Shown: positions 35,617-47,989 of the stretch, in pieces
Layout: every line of letters begins with the position of its first letter
Position numbering within the stretch: position 1 is the stretch's first letter
Source: Pyxicephalus adspersus
Lineage: Eukaryota; Chordata; Amphibia; Anura; Pyxicephalidae
Direction of reading: 5' to 3'
Length of the DNA stretch: 64,000 nucleotides
Assembly: GCF_032062135.1 (NCBI RefSeq)
Contig: NC_092860.1
Location: 62,581,708 to 62,645,707, forward strand
The notes under the pieces: generated by a model
The model's database searches: none
Seen by the model: only the letters and a program-made list of their open reading frames with translations
What the model was told of the DNA's origin: nothing
Position numbers and translations under genes: made by a program

Positions 35617-36530
35617 CTGTCAAAGAAACAGAGTACAAATAGTGAAAATCATAAAATTACATAACACACCACAAATAAACATTTTAGAATAATGTTGTCT
35701 GCTTCTTATAAAATGCTAGTTATCTTTAGATTAGTATTAGGTACCTAATGTCACTGATCTGAGGCAAAAAAATTTTTCCTTCATCTTTGGCACAGAAATA
35801 AAGCCAAACACAGCAAGGTTACTAGCATTTTCAGAAGGATGTGATCTTTTGTTGCCTCTGTGTGGGCAGGATCCCCACACTGCTATATAGAGAGAACCCT
35901 AGGGCACGGTTAGTGGCTGAGAATAAAAACAGTGTTTGTTTCTGCATACAGAGTTAAGCCCATGCATGAAACCAGGTTTCTATACTTGTAACATTTGCTC
36001 TGGCATTCAAATAATGTTTTTATGTTAACCCTAGAATAAAGGTCACAAGTACCAAAGTCAATTGCAACTTTCAACATATATAAACTTTGGCCACCATATT
36101 GGGTAGGCCTTCTGGGCAGTGGGACAAGGTACTGTAATACTGCTTTCTATCTCTATACTTTTTAATTTAGGTGAAGCCTGCTCTCTTTTGCTTTTTTTGC
36201 TTTCGAGTGTTACCCCATAGCAAAATACAATGTACTGTGCTTAGGATTGTTGCACATACTTCAAAATTTCACGGAAATATCTCAGAATTGTAACAATCCT
36301 GCAGAAAACCAAGAAAAGTCAGACTGTATTTAACCATGCTCATTTAAGCCCCACACAAAATTTTGCAGAATTTACTCCCAATGCCTATGGAACATACCAC
36401 ATCTTTTTCAAACAAAGGTATCCCAAAGTTGGGAGGTATGATGTTGAAATAGACAGTCCATGTAAAAGGAATAGGTTGTAATAAAAACCTAAGTTTGTTT
36501 TTGTGCATTGTAGCACACCACAAATCACAA
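35617..36530. other. Intron, no feature seen
   Basis: Sequence immediately upstream of the ADGRL3 exon on the minus strand. I looked for the 15-base splice-site-A mini exon known in latrophilins and could not place it. Confidence 0.5.
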
Positions 36531-36533
36531 AGT

Positions 36534-36757
36534 AGGCCTGATTTACAAAAGCTCTCCGTGGCGAGAGAAAATGGACTATATTGGGTGAACCTGGGTGATC
36601 TAGCAAACCTGGAATTGATCTGGTCCAGGATTGAACACATTTGCCAAGTAATAGCAAATACATTTAAGAAATCCATTCCCGATTTGCTGGATCACCCTGG
36701 TTCTCCCATAATGGTCAATTTTTTTCAATCTTGGAGAGCTTTAATAAAACAGGCTTA
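36534..36757. mobile_element. Palindromic MITE, complete copy
   Basis: Inverted ends GGCCTGATTTACAAAAGCTC and the complement of AGCCTGTTTTATTAAAGCTC enclose an interior that is itself palindromic: GAACCTGGGTGATCTAGC on the left, GCTGGATCACCCTGGTTC on the right. There is no coding capacity. A TA-like flank is possible but not clear. Confidence 0.8.
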
Positions 36758-37437
36758 GTGTGTCATGGTGTAATGTAATACAGATGTGTTCTGGATTGTA
36801 TTGGAGACCTATTCAAAGAAATTGAAGTGCAATGTTCTTTTTTGTACATGGAGTAGCACAATAATGTAAAAAAGCACCAAGTCTTGCTTTCTCATCCCCT
36901 GTGCCTCTGGTTTTATTCTCAGAACCTCTGCCTATTTTCGTTTTGTGTTTAAATTCGTTGCACTTCTTCTTATTCTGGCAGTCTCTGTTCCCCCTTTTTG
37001 TTCTACAGATGCTATTTTATGTTACTAATTTGGCTTACAGACAAATGGATCTGGCCCTAGAAACCTCCAGTTGATTGGTTTTTGGCCAGTAGTCCTCTTT
37101 TTCTCTCCAAATGGATACTCTTTTATGCTACCTTTTGGTCTAATTTATAAAGTAATTTTATATCATTATTGCTCAAAATTTGGTAGGAACTGAGAAAAAA
37201 GAATAATTCTACATTTACCAATCACATTTCCAACTCCTATGTGGATTATAAATGTTGGCTATATTATTATTCAACAATGATTTGTGGTTCAAGTTGGTCA
37301 TTAAATGAAAACTCCACTTGTATGCAAAAAAATCATTTGCTGCGCAAGTAATTTTTTAGGTTAATGTTATAAAAAAAACCTCTATTTTTCGACAGCAAAG
37401 TGGTTTTCTTGATAAAAAATTTGCAAAAAAAAGGGGT

Positions 37438-37760
37438 TGTAAATGACAGATAGGTATAAAACAATGACAGAGGAGGGGTAGACCCTGCCCAATTTAAGAG
37501 AAGGGAAAGTAGCACAATAGGAGGGGGGGAAGGGAATGATCAGTAAGTAGTAAGGGTTTAGGACACAGGAAAAGACAGGTGGGCAAGTTTGATGTGTTTT
37601 AAGGGCTATTTTAAATGTGTTGAAAGTAGCTAAACAGGATGAGGAAGAAGCTTCCAGAGAGTGGGGGTACACCTTCAAAAGTATTGGAGCCATTTAGTGA
37701 CGAGGTTATGGGTTAGTAGGTCATTGGGGGAGCAGGTAGGGTGTTACATTTTTTGTTGTG
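37438..37760. repeat. Dispersed repeat related to 576-729
   Basis: Contains GACAGAGGAGGGGTAGACCC and a continuation with GCTTCCAGAGAGTGGGGGTA and GACGAGGTTATGGGTTAGTA. The first part matches the dispersed repeat nested at 576-729. No coding motif or terminal repeat is evident. Confidence 0.55.
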
Positions 37761-38292
37761 GAGGGTGTAAAATGACAGTTCATAAAAGGAAACCAACAAA
37801 TATCTTGCAACTAAAGGATTTTTGCAGTGGACAAAAATTTACCAAGTTTATGTCAGAGAGTGGGGAAACAGTTATTTGAAATACCTTTAAGTAGTAATTT
37901 CTGCTAAAGGGGGCAATATCATCTTTTTATGCCAAGGGTGTAGTTACTTTCTCAATACTATACCTTTAGATATCTAAGATATGGTTGGTTGAATAAATAA
38001 TTGAAAATGGAAATTTGTTTTTAAAAGGATCTATGCATGTATATGGGTCATACCAGCCCCCAGACAACTTGTAAAGCAGGCAGGTCTGTGACTGAATTCA
38101 TACTTAGACTATTCCATAATGTAGCATCTGAGCAAAGTCAATGTGAGATATATGGTAATGCCCACTACTTTGTAATGAAAGAATTAGCACAATTAAAACT
38201 AGGGACCCTGTCTAAACATCCTTCAAATGCTGCTTCTCTTTTTATAAGTTCCATTGAATCTTTGAATCAGATTTGATTAATGTCTTTTACTA

Positions 38293-38697
38293 TACGAGGG
38301 AGTGCTGAGAAGTTCCTGGCCTTGCCCAGAAAGAAGAGAGCCAGAGTTATGAAATAACACATTTATTCAACATATTCCCCCCAGAGACTGATACACTTGG
38401 TACAGCAAATATGCAGCTTTTCTAGATCGCTCAAACGAAAGTCCTTTGGTTGGGCCGCAAACCAGCTCTCAGCAGTATCTTTGATGTCAGAAATGTCCTC
38501 AAAACGTTGCCCCTTCAGGTGTTTCTTTAAATTCGGGAACAGATAATAGTCCGAAGGGGCCAGGTCAGGTGAGTAGGGGGATGGTGGACCAATTGGAAAC
38601 CCAGAGTGTTCAATATGACAGCCACAACGTTGGATGTGTGCGCTGGTGCATTGTCCTGCAAGAAAAGGATCCCTTTGGTAAACTTTCCACGGCGTTT
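38293..38697 (-). pseudogene. Mariner-type transposase, C-terminal half
   Basis: The left edge, TACGAGGGAGTGCTGAGAAG, looks like a mariner terminal repeat, preceded by TA. On the minus strand the frame reads FLQDNAPAHTSNVVAVILNT near 38650 and a degraded HHPPTHLTWPLRT near 38560. This is the catalytic D-N-A-P-x-H block and the H-P-P-Y-S-P-D-L-A-P-x-D block with its Asp region altered. The N-terminal half is missing: the copy stops abruptly at about 38697, where unrelated coding-like sequence begins. Confidence 0.75.
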
Positions 38698-38890
38698 CGT
38701 CTTAAGTGCCTAAACAACCCTGATTCATTTTGTTATATCAGTTTCACCATTCCCAGTCAAAGGGCGAAGATCAGCACCATTGTAGAGCAGGCCTGTTTGG
38801 CATATTTCATAGTTAAACTTGTTGATCAAGATAAGTCTTGGGCCCCTCATAAGGTGTGCAAACAGTGTGTCGAGGGTTTACTGATGTGGA
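38698..38890 (+). pseudogene. Fragment of an unclassified Cys-containing protein family
   Basis: The plus-strand frame reads RLKCLNNPDSFCYISFTI, then ACLAYFIVKLVDQDKSWAPH and KVCKQCVEGLLMWTKGK. The pattern FCY..., YFxxKLxDQDKxWAPHxxC and CVxxLxxWxxGK resembles an uncharacterised family that I have seen mostly in invertebrate and repeat-rich genomes, with a paired-Cys zinc-binding-like layout. Its C-terminal half (usually a further V-W-R-E block) is absent. The first Cys pair may be damaged (C-Y-I-S instead of C-Y-I-C). Origin is uncertain: transposon cargo or an old gene copy. Confidence 0.4.
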
Positions 38891-38944
38891 CAAAGGGAAA
38901 ATACAGTATACAAAGACCAACCAACAAGTGCAAGGAAATATAAA

Positions 38945-40004
38945 AAAAATGATTATTATTTGCTAATTATTGAATGAGTGAACTCAGCAAAGTGTTATCT
39001 CTAAGCTAGATGAATTATCACTTGCAGTGTGATGATTCACTTTGATATCTAAACATCCTAAACCCCTAACTTAACCCCAATGTTTTTCTCTGCTTGAATA
39101 TAAAGTGATTGTAAATTTAATAAATGAGATGGGCAAGTCATACCCTTTTGTTGGTGGAAGAAAGAACCAGTAGCCAAAAAACTAAGGACTAAAAACGATT
39201 CAGCTTAGTTTACTCAACAGCAAATCAAAACATGTCTTGAACACCCCAGAACAAGTAGGTGGGACAACATGCAAAAGGTTTAGTGTTTCCAGTTGTTTCT
39301 AACAGACTCTTACATATAACCCATATAACTGTGTCAATTTTTCGACTGTCTCTTTTAACTTGTTCCAACTTTGTCTACCTCCCTAATGTGTCTCTTTTTT
39401 TCCATCACCTTTTATTATGTCACAACTGTCTACTGCACCTCTGTAAAGAGTGAAGTAGAATCTATACAGCAAACATACTGTGGGCAACAAATAGGTACTG
39501 ATCTGTACTGCAGAAATATGACTTCCCTCTCAGTTTGATGATAGATGGTGCTAAATTTTGTGTAAAAGGCAAAGGCAAGATTTCAGTTAGGTAGGGGAAC
39601 CTGTCAGTTCTGCTTACAGAGGATTTGGAGTAGAAAAGATACAAAGTTACTAAAAAAAGTACAAATCTTCAGATCTTCTGCAAGCTTCTGAATTGTCAGG
39701 CTTTACACCTACTACTCCCTTTGACTTGAATCTTGAAATTCTGATCTGTAAATGTGTGTGTTCCTTTATATATATTTATACACAATATTTTTCTCTACCC
39801 CCACTATTTTATTTGACTATATTGTAAGGATCATTAGCATTTTATTCAGTACTCTGATTTAAAGACAAAAAAATCCTGCATTTTAAATATCAGGTAACAA
39901 AAGTGCAAAGGTTAAAATTTGTTTTCTATTTTTAAAACATTTATTATTACTTTTAATAATCAACTTGTATCAGACAGTTAAACTATGTGAAAACCCCACT
40001 GCAT
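38945..40004. other. AT-rich, no recognisable gene
   Basis: Short frames without motifs. The right edge, AAAACACTGCTGCCTG at 40005-40020, is the left copy of the L1 target duplication. Confidence 0.45.
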
Positions 40005-41352
40005 AAAACACTGCTGCCTGGACTTCCGGGGGAGGAGTCACCGCAAGCGGATGCACACACACAGAGCTCTGTTGGATTTGGAATCTTGGCTGTGTGTTTA
40101 CTGATTCTGGAGACAGGGGACTCCATCAGGTGCCGGGGAAGGCTACAGCTGCTGTCCCGGATACTGTGGCCGGCTGCTGGAGACTGCAGCCTGGTGCGGA
40201 CATGAGCCGGGGCTTGCATTCTCTGTGCAGCCGAGACAGGAGACATCATCACACACGTGGCACTAGGCTTCTTACTGGCAGAGGCTGCTGACAGGAGGCT
40301 CTTCACTAGAGGTACACTGTACTGGTGGTGGGGGACACTGGAAGAAAGGATTGCTCTGAGATTTGCTGTGGTTGCTGTGAATTTCTGCTATAATGATCAG
40401 GCATGCAGGTCGCCATTTTTGAGCTGCTGCCATGTGGCCTTACAATCCATAGTCATCCTTCCAATCCAGGCATTCTTGAATAGAGATCATCCTAAATTAC
40501 ATTTCTTGTACTAGCGGAGTACCTTCCCATTTGATATTTTGAAGAGATTGTTCAAAGCTTAACCCATGAAGATCACCACAGGCAATATTTAGTAATAGGA
40601 GGCCACATGGCTTCTTTATTGAATAGTACCTTCATGATTTAATCCGACTCCATCCATATAAGAGAAAGAGATCCAAGCCTATTTGAAGTCAGGATCTTCA
40701 TTGAAATATTCTACAGCTTTCTTGGATTAGTATATTGCTGCATTATAGGTATAAATCAACACTGTGCCTTCTCCAATGACACTGCGGATTGCCTGACAGC
40801 GTGCAATATAGTCTCATCTGACTATATATTTTTTCTCCCTGTGCCTTATATCATCTGTGTTACAAAGTGGAGACAGGATTACTTGATGGAACTTTGACTC
40901 TGTACATTTACTCCATTTATTACATTTCAAAACAGTGGAGCTGATTTATGCTGATTGAACTCTGATTCCTTAACAATCCAATATATCACTAATATTGTGA
41001 GATTTTGAAAAGAATCCCCTGGTTTCCCCGAACAGATTGTATTCTGATCTTACATATCTACTTACCTCAACCTGCTTACCTGCTCTCCCATCTCTCTGAC
41101 ATTCATCTACTGCAGTTACTACATATATACAATCTCCTGCAGCTATTAAGATTGTGAGAATCTGGAGATATCGTCATGTGCATGTACGTCATGTACTAAT
41201 TTCACAAGGCGTGGGGCCCCGCCATTGCCGGGCCTTTTATATGGGTGAATAAATATCCACTGATTCGGGGAGACATGCTTTTTTTATCTCCTCTCACTAC
41301 ACTTTTTTTTTTTTTACATTACTTCTGGTTCTTCTCTTTTTCTTCTTGTGCC

Positions 41353-41529
41353 ATGGGCAAAGGGAAGCCTAATAGTCAATCATCCCAAAAACGGGAGATA
41401 GGAACTTTTTTTGCTCGTTCCAAAACCCCTGGTCCTAGTGGGAGTGGCCCTAATACTAGATTTAACACGGCTCAAACCGCCATGCCTGGTCTAGAACCAC
41501 CTGATTTTACAGGAGGATTCATCCTCTAA
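41353..41529 (+). pseudogene. L1 ORF1 amino end
   Basis: Starts with ATG at 41353 (MGKGKPNSQSSQKREIGTFF) and stops at 41529. It is a basic, Ser/Pro-rich segment typical of the ORF1 N-terminus. A premature stop or frameshift separates it from the next frame at 41593, which continues the same protein. Confidence 0.6.
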
Positions 41530-41592
41530 CTTTCCTTCCCTTCTGGGTGAAGACAAAGACAACTCCAGTCCCCCAAGCACCACAAAACCTCT

Positions 41593-42135
41593 ATGGATCC
41601 CTCAGATATATGGGACAGAGATGCATATTTAAGATCTTTACCTACCAAAGCAGATTTTGAATCATATCTTGTACGCATCCAAAACTCTCTCTGCTCTGAA
41701 TTAGCCACACTTAAATCTGATCTTGGCTCCAGAATAGAAGAGGTGGAACGAACAACTGAAGACCTCCGTACACATGTACAAAACCACCCTCATGTCATTA
41801 ATGAGCATTCAGTACTGCTTCAACAACTCTTATATCAGCAAGATGATTTAGAGAACCGAAGCAGCCGTAACAACATACGGATTCGGGGGCTACCAGAATC
41901 GGTTGAGCCAAAAGATCTTCATGCAGGAGCAACAACTTTCTTCAATGAGCTCCTCCAGAAGCCATTACTACAAATGTTGAAAGACAGCAATATCAAGCAC
42001 AGATGGGGCTTTCCATTTTGGAATGGCAGCAAGTGCAGAAGAAATCCAGCAGAGACCAGATGCACAACTCTCCACAGGCTCCCCCATGATATTGGAAAAT
42101 CCCATAAAAGGGACTTTATTGTACCCCTGAAATGA
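41593..42135 (+). pseudogene. L1 ORF1 main part, internally deleted
   Basis: The frame includes a long heptad-rich coiled coil (about residues 15-90) and the exit box DDLENRSSRNNIRIRGLPES at about 41845-41903. Soon after (near 41955) the sequence jumps to LLQMLKDSNIKHRWGFPF, which belongs near the protein's C-terminus. The RNA-recognition-like middle domain is therefore missing, apparently as one in-frame deletion. Such a protein could still trimerise but not bind RNA normally. Confidence 0.75.
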
Positions 42136-42596
42136 AGGACATTATCTCCTTTTCTAGGAGGTCTGGGTTGTTCTTCCAGTGAGGTTTTTTTTTTGCGTAA
42201 GTTCTTGAAAACTGATAATGCATTAATAATTGTTTACACTGTTCTAGTTTGAGAAAACAATTTGCTCTAAAAGAAGCGGATTTATGTTTGTACCCTCCCC
42301 CGTACAGCTTACATTAGCTATCTCACCCAATGCTTATATTTGCGTATAATTATGGGCCCGGCCTCGCCCTGACCACCTGAGCCATCCCTTCCAAGGGAAT
42401 TTGCGCAGCTGAACTGGGGTTACTGTTTTTGTTTGTTCCTATTTTATATGTTCTTTTAATTGCTTGTCTTGTTGTGTTGCCCTGCCCCCCTGTATTACCT
42501 TCCCCCTCATCTGACCCCCTCTTAAACCACTACCCTAGCTCCTAGGAGGGTCTTGAACATTGAGATAGCCTGCGGGCTCCCTTCAATATTTTTGTA

Positions 42597-43800
42597 ATGG
42601 GTCAAGTTAGAGTGGTCACGTATAACGTTAAAGGGTTGAATACCCCAGAAAAACGCTCCACGATACTAGCGGAACTACACAGATTAAAAACACAAAATAG
42701 CATTCATACAGGAAACTCATTTTCGCATCGATAGGATTCCGAGATTTGGCAATAAGAGGTACCCGATAGTCTATCATAGCTGTACTGTTTCATCTAAATC
42801 CAAGGGAGTCAGCATTTTGGTAGCCTCCTCTGTCACATGGCACTTTAAGGATCAACTGAGCTGTCGGGAAGGTAGATTCCTCTTTATTAAAGGGAACTTG
42901 GAAGGCTCCAAAGTCACCCTAGCATATACCTTCCTAATACCGGACAGGCCTCATTTTTAATTGAGACCCTTGAGAAATTAGAAAAATTTCAGGAAGGTAT
43001 CTTGATCTTGGGAGGAGACTTTAACTTCACACCAGACTGGACACTGGACACTTCTCATAGTGGACTCAATTACTCTTCGCCCCGTACCAATGGTCGAATC
43101 CTGAAAACCCTGTCTTAACATAGGCTCCTTGATATTTGGCGCGTTTTGCATCCCCAAGATAGGGATTACACATTTTATTCTTCCCTCCATAGTTCATACT
43201 CAAGGATTGACCATTTTTGGCTCCCACATTCTGAGTTACACAGAGTGAAGTCTTGTTCCATTGGCTCAATAACTTTGTCAGATCATGCTCCGGTTTCCAT
43301 TACTATAGAACTGTCTTATCTCTGCCCCAAGTTTTGGAATTGGAGCTTAAATGAATCTCTTCTCCAAGAAACAGTAGTCCTGGCGGATGTCAATTCTGAA
43401 CTATCCCACTATTTTCAGACCAATGCTGCTCCTAAGACCAGCCCCCTTTTACTTTGGGAGGCCCACAAAGCAGTCATACGAGGTTTATTTATCAAACATG
43501 GGACTAGGCTCAAGAGGGAACGTCAGAAGGAGATAGGGGACACTCTCAATCATATTACAATCCTAGAATCTTCGCATAAATCTTCCCTATCAGATCCTCT
43601 GATAGGTAAGGAACTCCGAATTCTCCGTGAGAAACTCTCATTACTTTGCCTCAACAGGGCTAAATTTGCCCTTAGTAAATGCAAGAGGTTGTTTTACGAA
43701 CACGGCAACAAAAGCGGCCGTCTACTAGCCAATGCTCTCCGTGTACAAAAAACTCGCTCGTTTATTCCTTTTTTTCACGGACAACTGTGGACATAAGATT
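42597..43800 (+). pseudogene. L1 ORF2 endonuclease part
   Basis: Starts with ATG at 42597 (MGQVRVVTYNVKGLNTPEKR), the apurinic endonuclease N-terminus. The catalytic Glu block (Q-E-T-H-F) at about 42710 is reached only after a frameshift near 42693. LILGGDFNF near 43005, DYTFYSSLHSSYSRIDHF near 43165 and SDHAP near 43280 follow, so the catalytic Asp and His residues are visible. The linker to the RT ends with stops near 43796. Confidence 0.75.
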
Positions 43801-43880
43801 TACCTAACCAATGATATAGCGGAATCCTTTCGCCAATACTACTCTACACTATATAATATCTCGAAGTAGATTGGCTCTAC

Positions 43881-45830
43881 ATGGATCAAACCCTAATGTA
43901 CATAGGTTTAGGCCCCCGTGTGCTATCATGGATTAGAGCCATTTACTCTGAACCCACGGCCAGGGTCAGAGTGAATGGACTGATTTCAGACCCTCTTTCC
44001 ATTTCTAATGGCACAAGACAGGGTTGTCCCCTGTCCCCTTTGATCTTTATTTTCTCCCTAGAGCCACTTCTTCGTACGATCCGTGCCTCCTCTGCTATCT
44101 CGGGCTTGGATATGGGATGCTCGACCCAGAAAGTGGCAGCTTACGCTGATGATCTGCTGTTCGCCATAACCAACCCTATCATCTCTTTGCCTAATCTCAG
44201 GACAATTTTGAGTGAATTTAATTCTATGTCAAATTTCAAAATTAACTACTCCAAATCAGCTGCCTTGGATATAACACTTTCAAATGTAGTCCGCTCCCAC
44301 CTCCAACAATTATTTGCCTTTCGTTGGGAACCCCATGCAATCACGTATCTAGGCACAAAAATTCCCAAAACACTTTCGGAAATATTTGAACGGAATTATC
44401 TCCCACTGCTCTCCACAGTGCTTAATGACTTAAAGAAATGGGACAAATTGACTTTTTCATGGCTGGGACGCATTAATGTAATTAAAATGAATATTCTCCC
44501 CCGTTTTGTATAACTCTTCCAAACGCTGCCCATCACAATTCCGGGGTCCGTTTTTAGAATATTTGCGTCTAAATTGTTTCGCTATATTTGGCGGAATAAA
44601 GCTCCAAGACTTTGCAGGTCTCCACTTATGAGACCTAAATTAGAAGGGGGTCTGGGAATCCCAAACATGTTTAACAACTACCTGTCAGCTCACCTGACAC
44701 GGGTACTGGATTGGTGCCGAAATGGAGATTTTAAACAGTGGATATCACTGGAACAATGTTTTTGCCCAACACCTCTAGGCCTCCTTCCCTGGCTGCCGAT
44801 ATCGACTTTCCCAGGACTTAAGTCTCACCCTACGGTGGGTTATACATGGGAATTGACAGTGCGAAACTTCCACTGTGTACACCTCTTGCCTCTCTTCCCG
44901 ATCCTGGGAAACCCGTCTTTTCCTCCTGGGATGGAGGACGGGAGATTCAAAAAAATTGCTCTCTTCTGGGGTTTGTAGAGCATTGCAGTTTATCAGATCA
45001 GGTAGATGTATCAGCCCAGAGGAGTTAGGAGAGGCGGTGGGAGAATTTCAATTAGATTTCTGGAAAATCTTGCAGATCACCCATTTCTTGGCTACTCTCC
45101 GATCGGCCCTATCCTATTGTAGACCCCTTATTGTTTTCGAGCAGTTATGCTTGGGGACGGGTGGTATTAGACACACTCTATCTGTAGTTTACAGGCTACT
45201 ACAGACCCCACCCCCTGATTACACGCCTATGTTTCCTAGGTCTTGGGAGATTGAGTTGGGTCTTTCGCTATCTACGGAACAAATGAAAAATATCTTATAT
45301 TGGATCCATAAAGCGTCTATTGCTAGTAAATACCAAGAAATCTGTTTCAAAGTGGTTTTGTGATGGTTTTTGATGGATACATTTTCCCAGCTGTATCAGA
45401 CTGCTGTTGGAGATGCCTGATAGAAAAAGGCACATTACTGCATATATTCTGGTATTGCCCCCTTTTGTGGAATTTTTGGGCCACAGTTCGGTCTATTACT
45501 CAACAAATGTCAGCCCAAGATATCCCAGATGATCCGGCTTTCTTTCTCTTACAACACAATTCATTTTCACGGAAGGCATATAAAAAGGCTCGGTCATCAG
45601 ACACCTTTTTATGGCCGCTATCTCCTGCATAGCCACCCACTGGCGAAATCCTGATCCACCCACTATTGGTTTATGGCTTAGTAGAGCCAATGAGATCCAC
45701 CGAATGGAGGATCTTACTTCCTCTATTCGGGGCACTGGCAGGAAGGTGGCTCGTACATGGTATTATTGGTCACAGTTTATAACCACTAACGAATATAGGG
45801 ATCTTACTGCCCCCAATTAGAAATTTCTAT
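43881..45830 (+). pseudogene. L1 ORF2 reverse transcriptase (front deleted) and C-terminal finger
   Basis: The frame enters mid-RT at LGPRVLSWIRAIYSEPTARV (43905), continues with GTRQGCPLSPLIF (near 44010) and has an intact AYADDLLF catalytic box near 44140. All earlier RT blocks (the P-G-P-D-G and N-Y-R-P-I motifs and the first catalytic Asp) are missing between about 43800 and 43880, so a large piece was deleted. The thumb (near 44395-44510) and the finger block CWRCLIEKGTLLHIFWYCP (about 45408-45465) follow. Stops at 44511-44513 and near 44978 and 45361 break the frame. Confidence 0.8.
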
Positions 45831-46215
45831 TTGACCCACATACCCCTACCCTTCGGCTCAATCGGCTGTTGCAGAACCCCATAGGAGTACCCCTTCCGTG
45901 TTGTGAACCCTCCCCTATACCTTTCCTCTTGTGTCACAATTCCTCTATCCCCACATACCCTTTTGTTGTTCCTTTTTTTAAATTTACAGATTATTTAGCA
46001 CTTTTATAAACTGATTTTTTTTCATACTATTGTGCAAAGCTTGCACTACCTTGTGTGAAATATTTTTTATAGATGTTATATCGATGTGTTTATTTTATGT
46101 TGTTTTATTGTGAAACTTAAGCTATCCATGTTTCCCCTCCCCCATTTTTCTGTATCCCAGTCAAAATTTTAAACAAAGAATGTAAAAAAAAAAAACAAAA
46201 AAACACTGCTGCCTG

Positions 46216-46999
46216 ACTAAAGGTGGTTGGTTCTCCTGCTGGCTTAAGGCTTTTATTTTTGTTATTGGTTCACGATCAAGGAAAAAACCATGGCTGGCAC
46301 TGACGGCCTACTTGCTGTCAAAAGAGAGCGCGCTTATTACCTGTTTTCTCTATTTGAACATTTTAAAGGGGTTCATCAACCTAAAAATCAGACCCCTTGC
46401 CACTCCCTTTAGTTCAAGTAATCCTACTATCTATCGTAAAAAACATAAAATCGAACTTATTCATAGCCAATAAAATTCTAGGTCTGGGGGCAAAAGAAAT
46501 GCCAGGGACAGCACAGAGCCACTCAAACACCAAGCTGACATTCCAATGTTTATTAAAGTGATTCAATATTGCTGCAATGGCTTGCAATTTGGCTGATTCA
46601 TCAATGCTGCTGTCCCTAGACAGTTTAGACATTTAGTTGGTGGCATCATCATCACTTAGCAAAGCTAAGGGCAAGGACCGTGTTCCTAGAACAAATCATA
46701 TTTTTCTCTGAACCCCTATGTAAAAGGGCATTCTTTCCACTAACCACAATAGTAATAGGAAACCTTTTCAGTTTTCACATGGTGTTGTCTTTGCTGGTTA
46801 CCTATAGTCATGTCAGAAAGGAAGTACACTCTCTTCTCATTTGGGGTTTTAAAAATCAGGACATATTTAAATAATTTTAGAGCCTGCTAGGAGCAAGATG
46901 TTTTTAAACCCAACCTCAGATGTAAAAAACACACAACAGATTCCACCATTATTTACTTAATGAAACTTCTAAAATAGAGAAGCCATGTGTGAAAGATGG
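46216..46999. other. No recognisable gene
   Basis: No coding motif or clear terminal repeats seen. Confidence 0.45.
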
Positions 47000-47660
47000 A
47001 GTACACCCAAGAATTATTAGCTATATAGCTTTAATATTGTGGAAAAATTTTGGCCCAGTCTTCTTTAGTTAATTGAGGTTTGTGAGCATTCATTAATGTA
47101 CAGCTCTCTTAAGATCTGAGCACAGTATTTCAATCAGGTTGAGGTCTGGGCTTTGATTGGGCCATCACATCACCTTATTTCTTTTAAGCCATTCTATTGT
47201 AAATTTACTGGTGTGCTTGGGATCATTGTCCTGTTGCATGACCCATTTTCAAGCTTTAGCACAGATGGCCCCACATTTGACTCTAGAATACTTTGGTATA
47301 CAGTGGCATTTATGGTTGACTTGGTAAGATGCCCAGGTCCTGTGGCTGCAAAACAAGCAAAAATAATCACTCCTCCACCACCACGCTTGGTGGTTTTTGT
47401 GCTGATATGCTGTGTTAGGCCATAATGCACAGTGCCATATTTTGTGAAAACCAAACATTTGCACTTTGATCTCTACTGTCCAAATGACATTGTTGCAGAA
47501 CTCTTGTGGTTTGTTTAAATGCAACTCTGCAAACCTAAGCTGTGCCGACATTCTTTTTTTAGAAAAACAGGCTTTCTTTTGTCAACCCTTCAAAAAAATG
47601 CCCTATTTGTTCAGTCTTTTCCTGTCATTAACATTTTCAAATGCTAACTGAGGCCTGTAA
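47000..47660 (-). pseudogene. Tc1-like transposase, catalytic region relic
   Basis: On the minus strand, two overlapping frames hold LRFAELHLNKPQEFCNNVIW followed by T-V-E at about 47470-47545, then KTTKRGGGGVIIFACFAATG near 47345-47405 and VYQSILESNVGPSV near 47265-47305. These match the Tc1 blocks around the first catalytic Asp (W-T-D-E, here W-T-V-E) and the glycine-rich box. A frameshift joins them, and the second Asp and final Glu/Asp are not intact. Weaker similarity continues to about 47000. Confidence 0.75.
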
Positions 47661-47989
47661 AGTCTAAGATGTAGCGCTATTATTTTTAAATTTTCCCATG
47701 ATTACTGATCTCCTTTTGGGAGCAGCTGTGTTCAGAGTCAGTAATGTTGGGCAAGGTGGAGATCAAGCTCTCTGTGTTTCTAGGCTATTTAGACCTTTTT
47801 TTCTCAAAACTAAAGGGGACCTTTTAACTCCTCTCTATACTACCATATAAAGGGCTTGATAAAGTGGGTTGTCTTGAGTAGACTCTTTGTTCAAATATGT
47901 TTTTTTCTCAGAAGAAGTCTCCCTTTAATAGAAGCTACATAGAGCCTTAGTGTTTTAATACATAAAGAATGGTAATGTGCATCCCTTAA

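Larger units (their letters stand above)
40021..46199 (+). mobile_element. Tx1-like L1 insertion with perfect 16-base target duplication
   Basis: AAAACACTGCTGCCTG occurs at 40005-40020 and again at 46200-46215, exactly bracketing a 6.2 kb element with an A-rich 3' end (46182-46199). The left part (40021-41350) is a long 5' leader. Two ORF1 frames and ORF2 follow. The intact duplication and full 5' end show a complete insertion, but both ORFs carry internal deletions or frameshifts, so it is not active. This is probably the youngest large insertion in the window. Confidence 0.92.

Noticed and set aside
35621..35638. ATG at 35638 as the translation start of the ADGRL3-like frame
   Set aside because: The codons upstream of the AG at 35617-35618 are intron. 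The protein should continue from an earlier exon in phase 1.
41593..42135. A host gene encoding a 180-residue coiled-coil protein
   Set aside because: The NNIRIRGLPE and HRWGFPF blocks are L1 ORF1 signatures, and the frame lies inside a 6.2 kb L1 bounded by a 16-base duplication.
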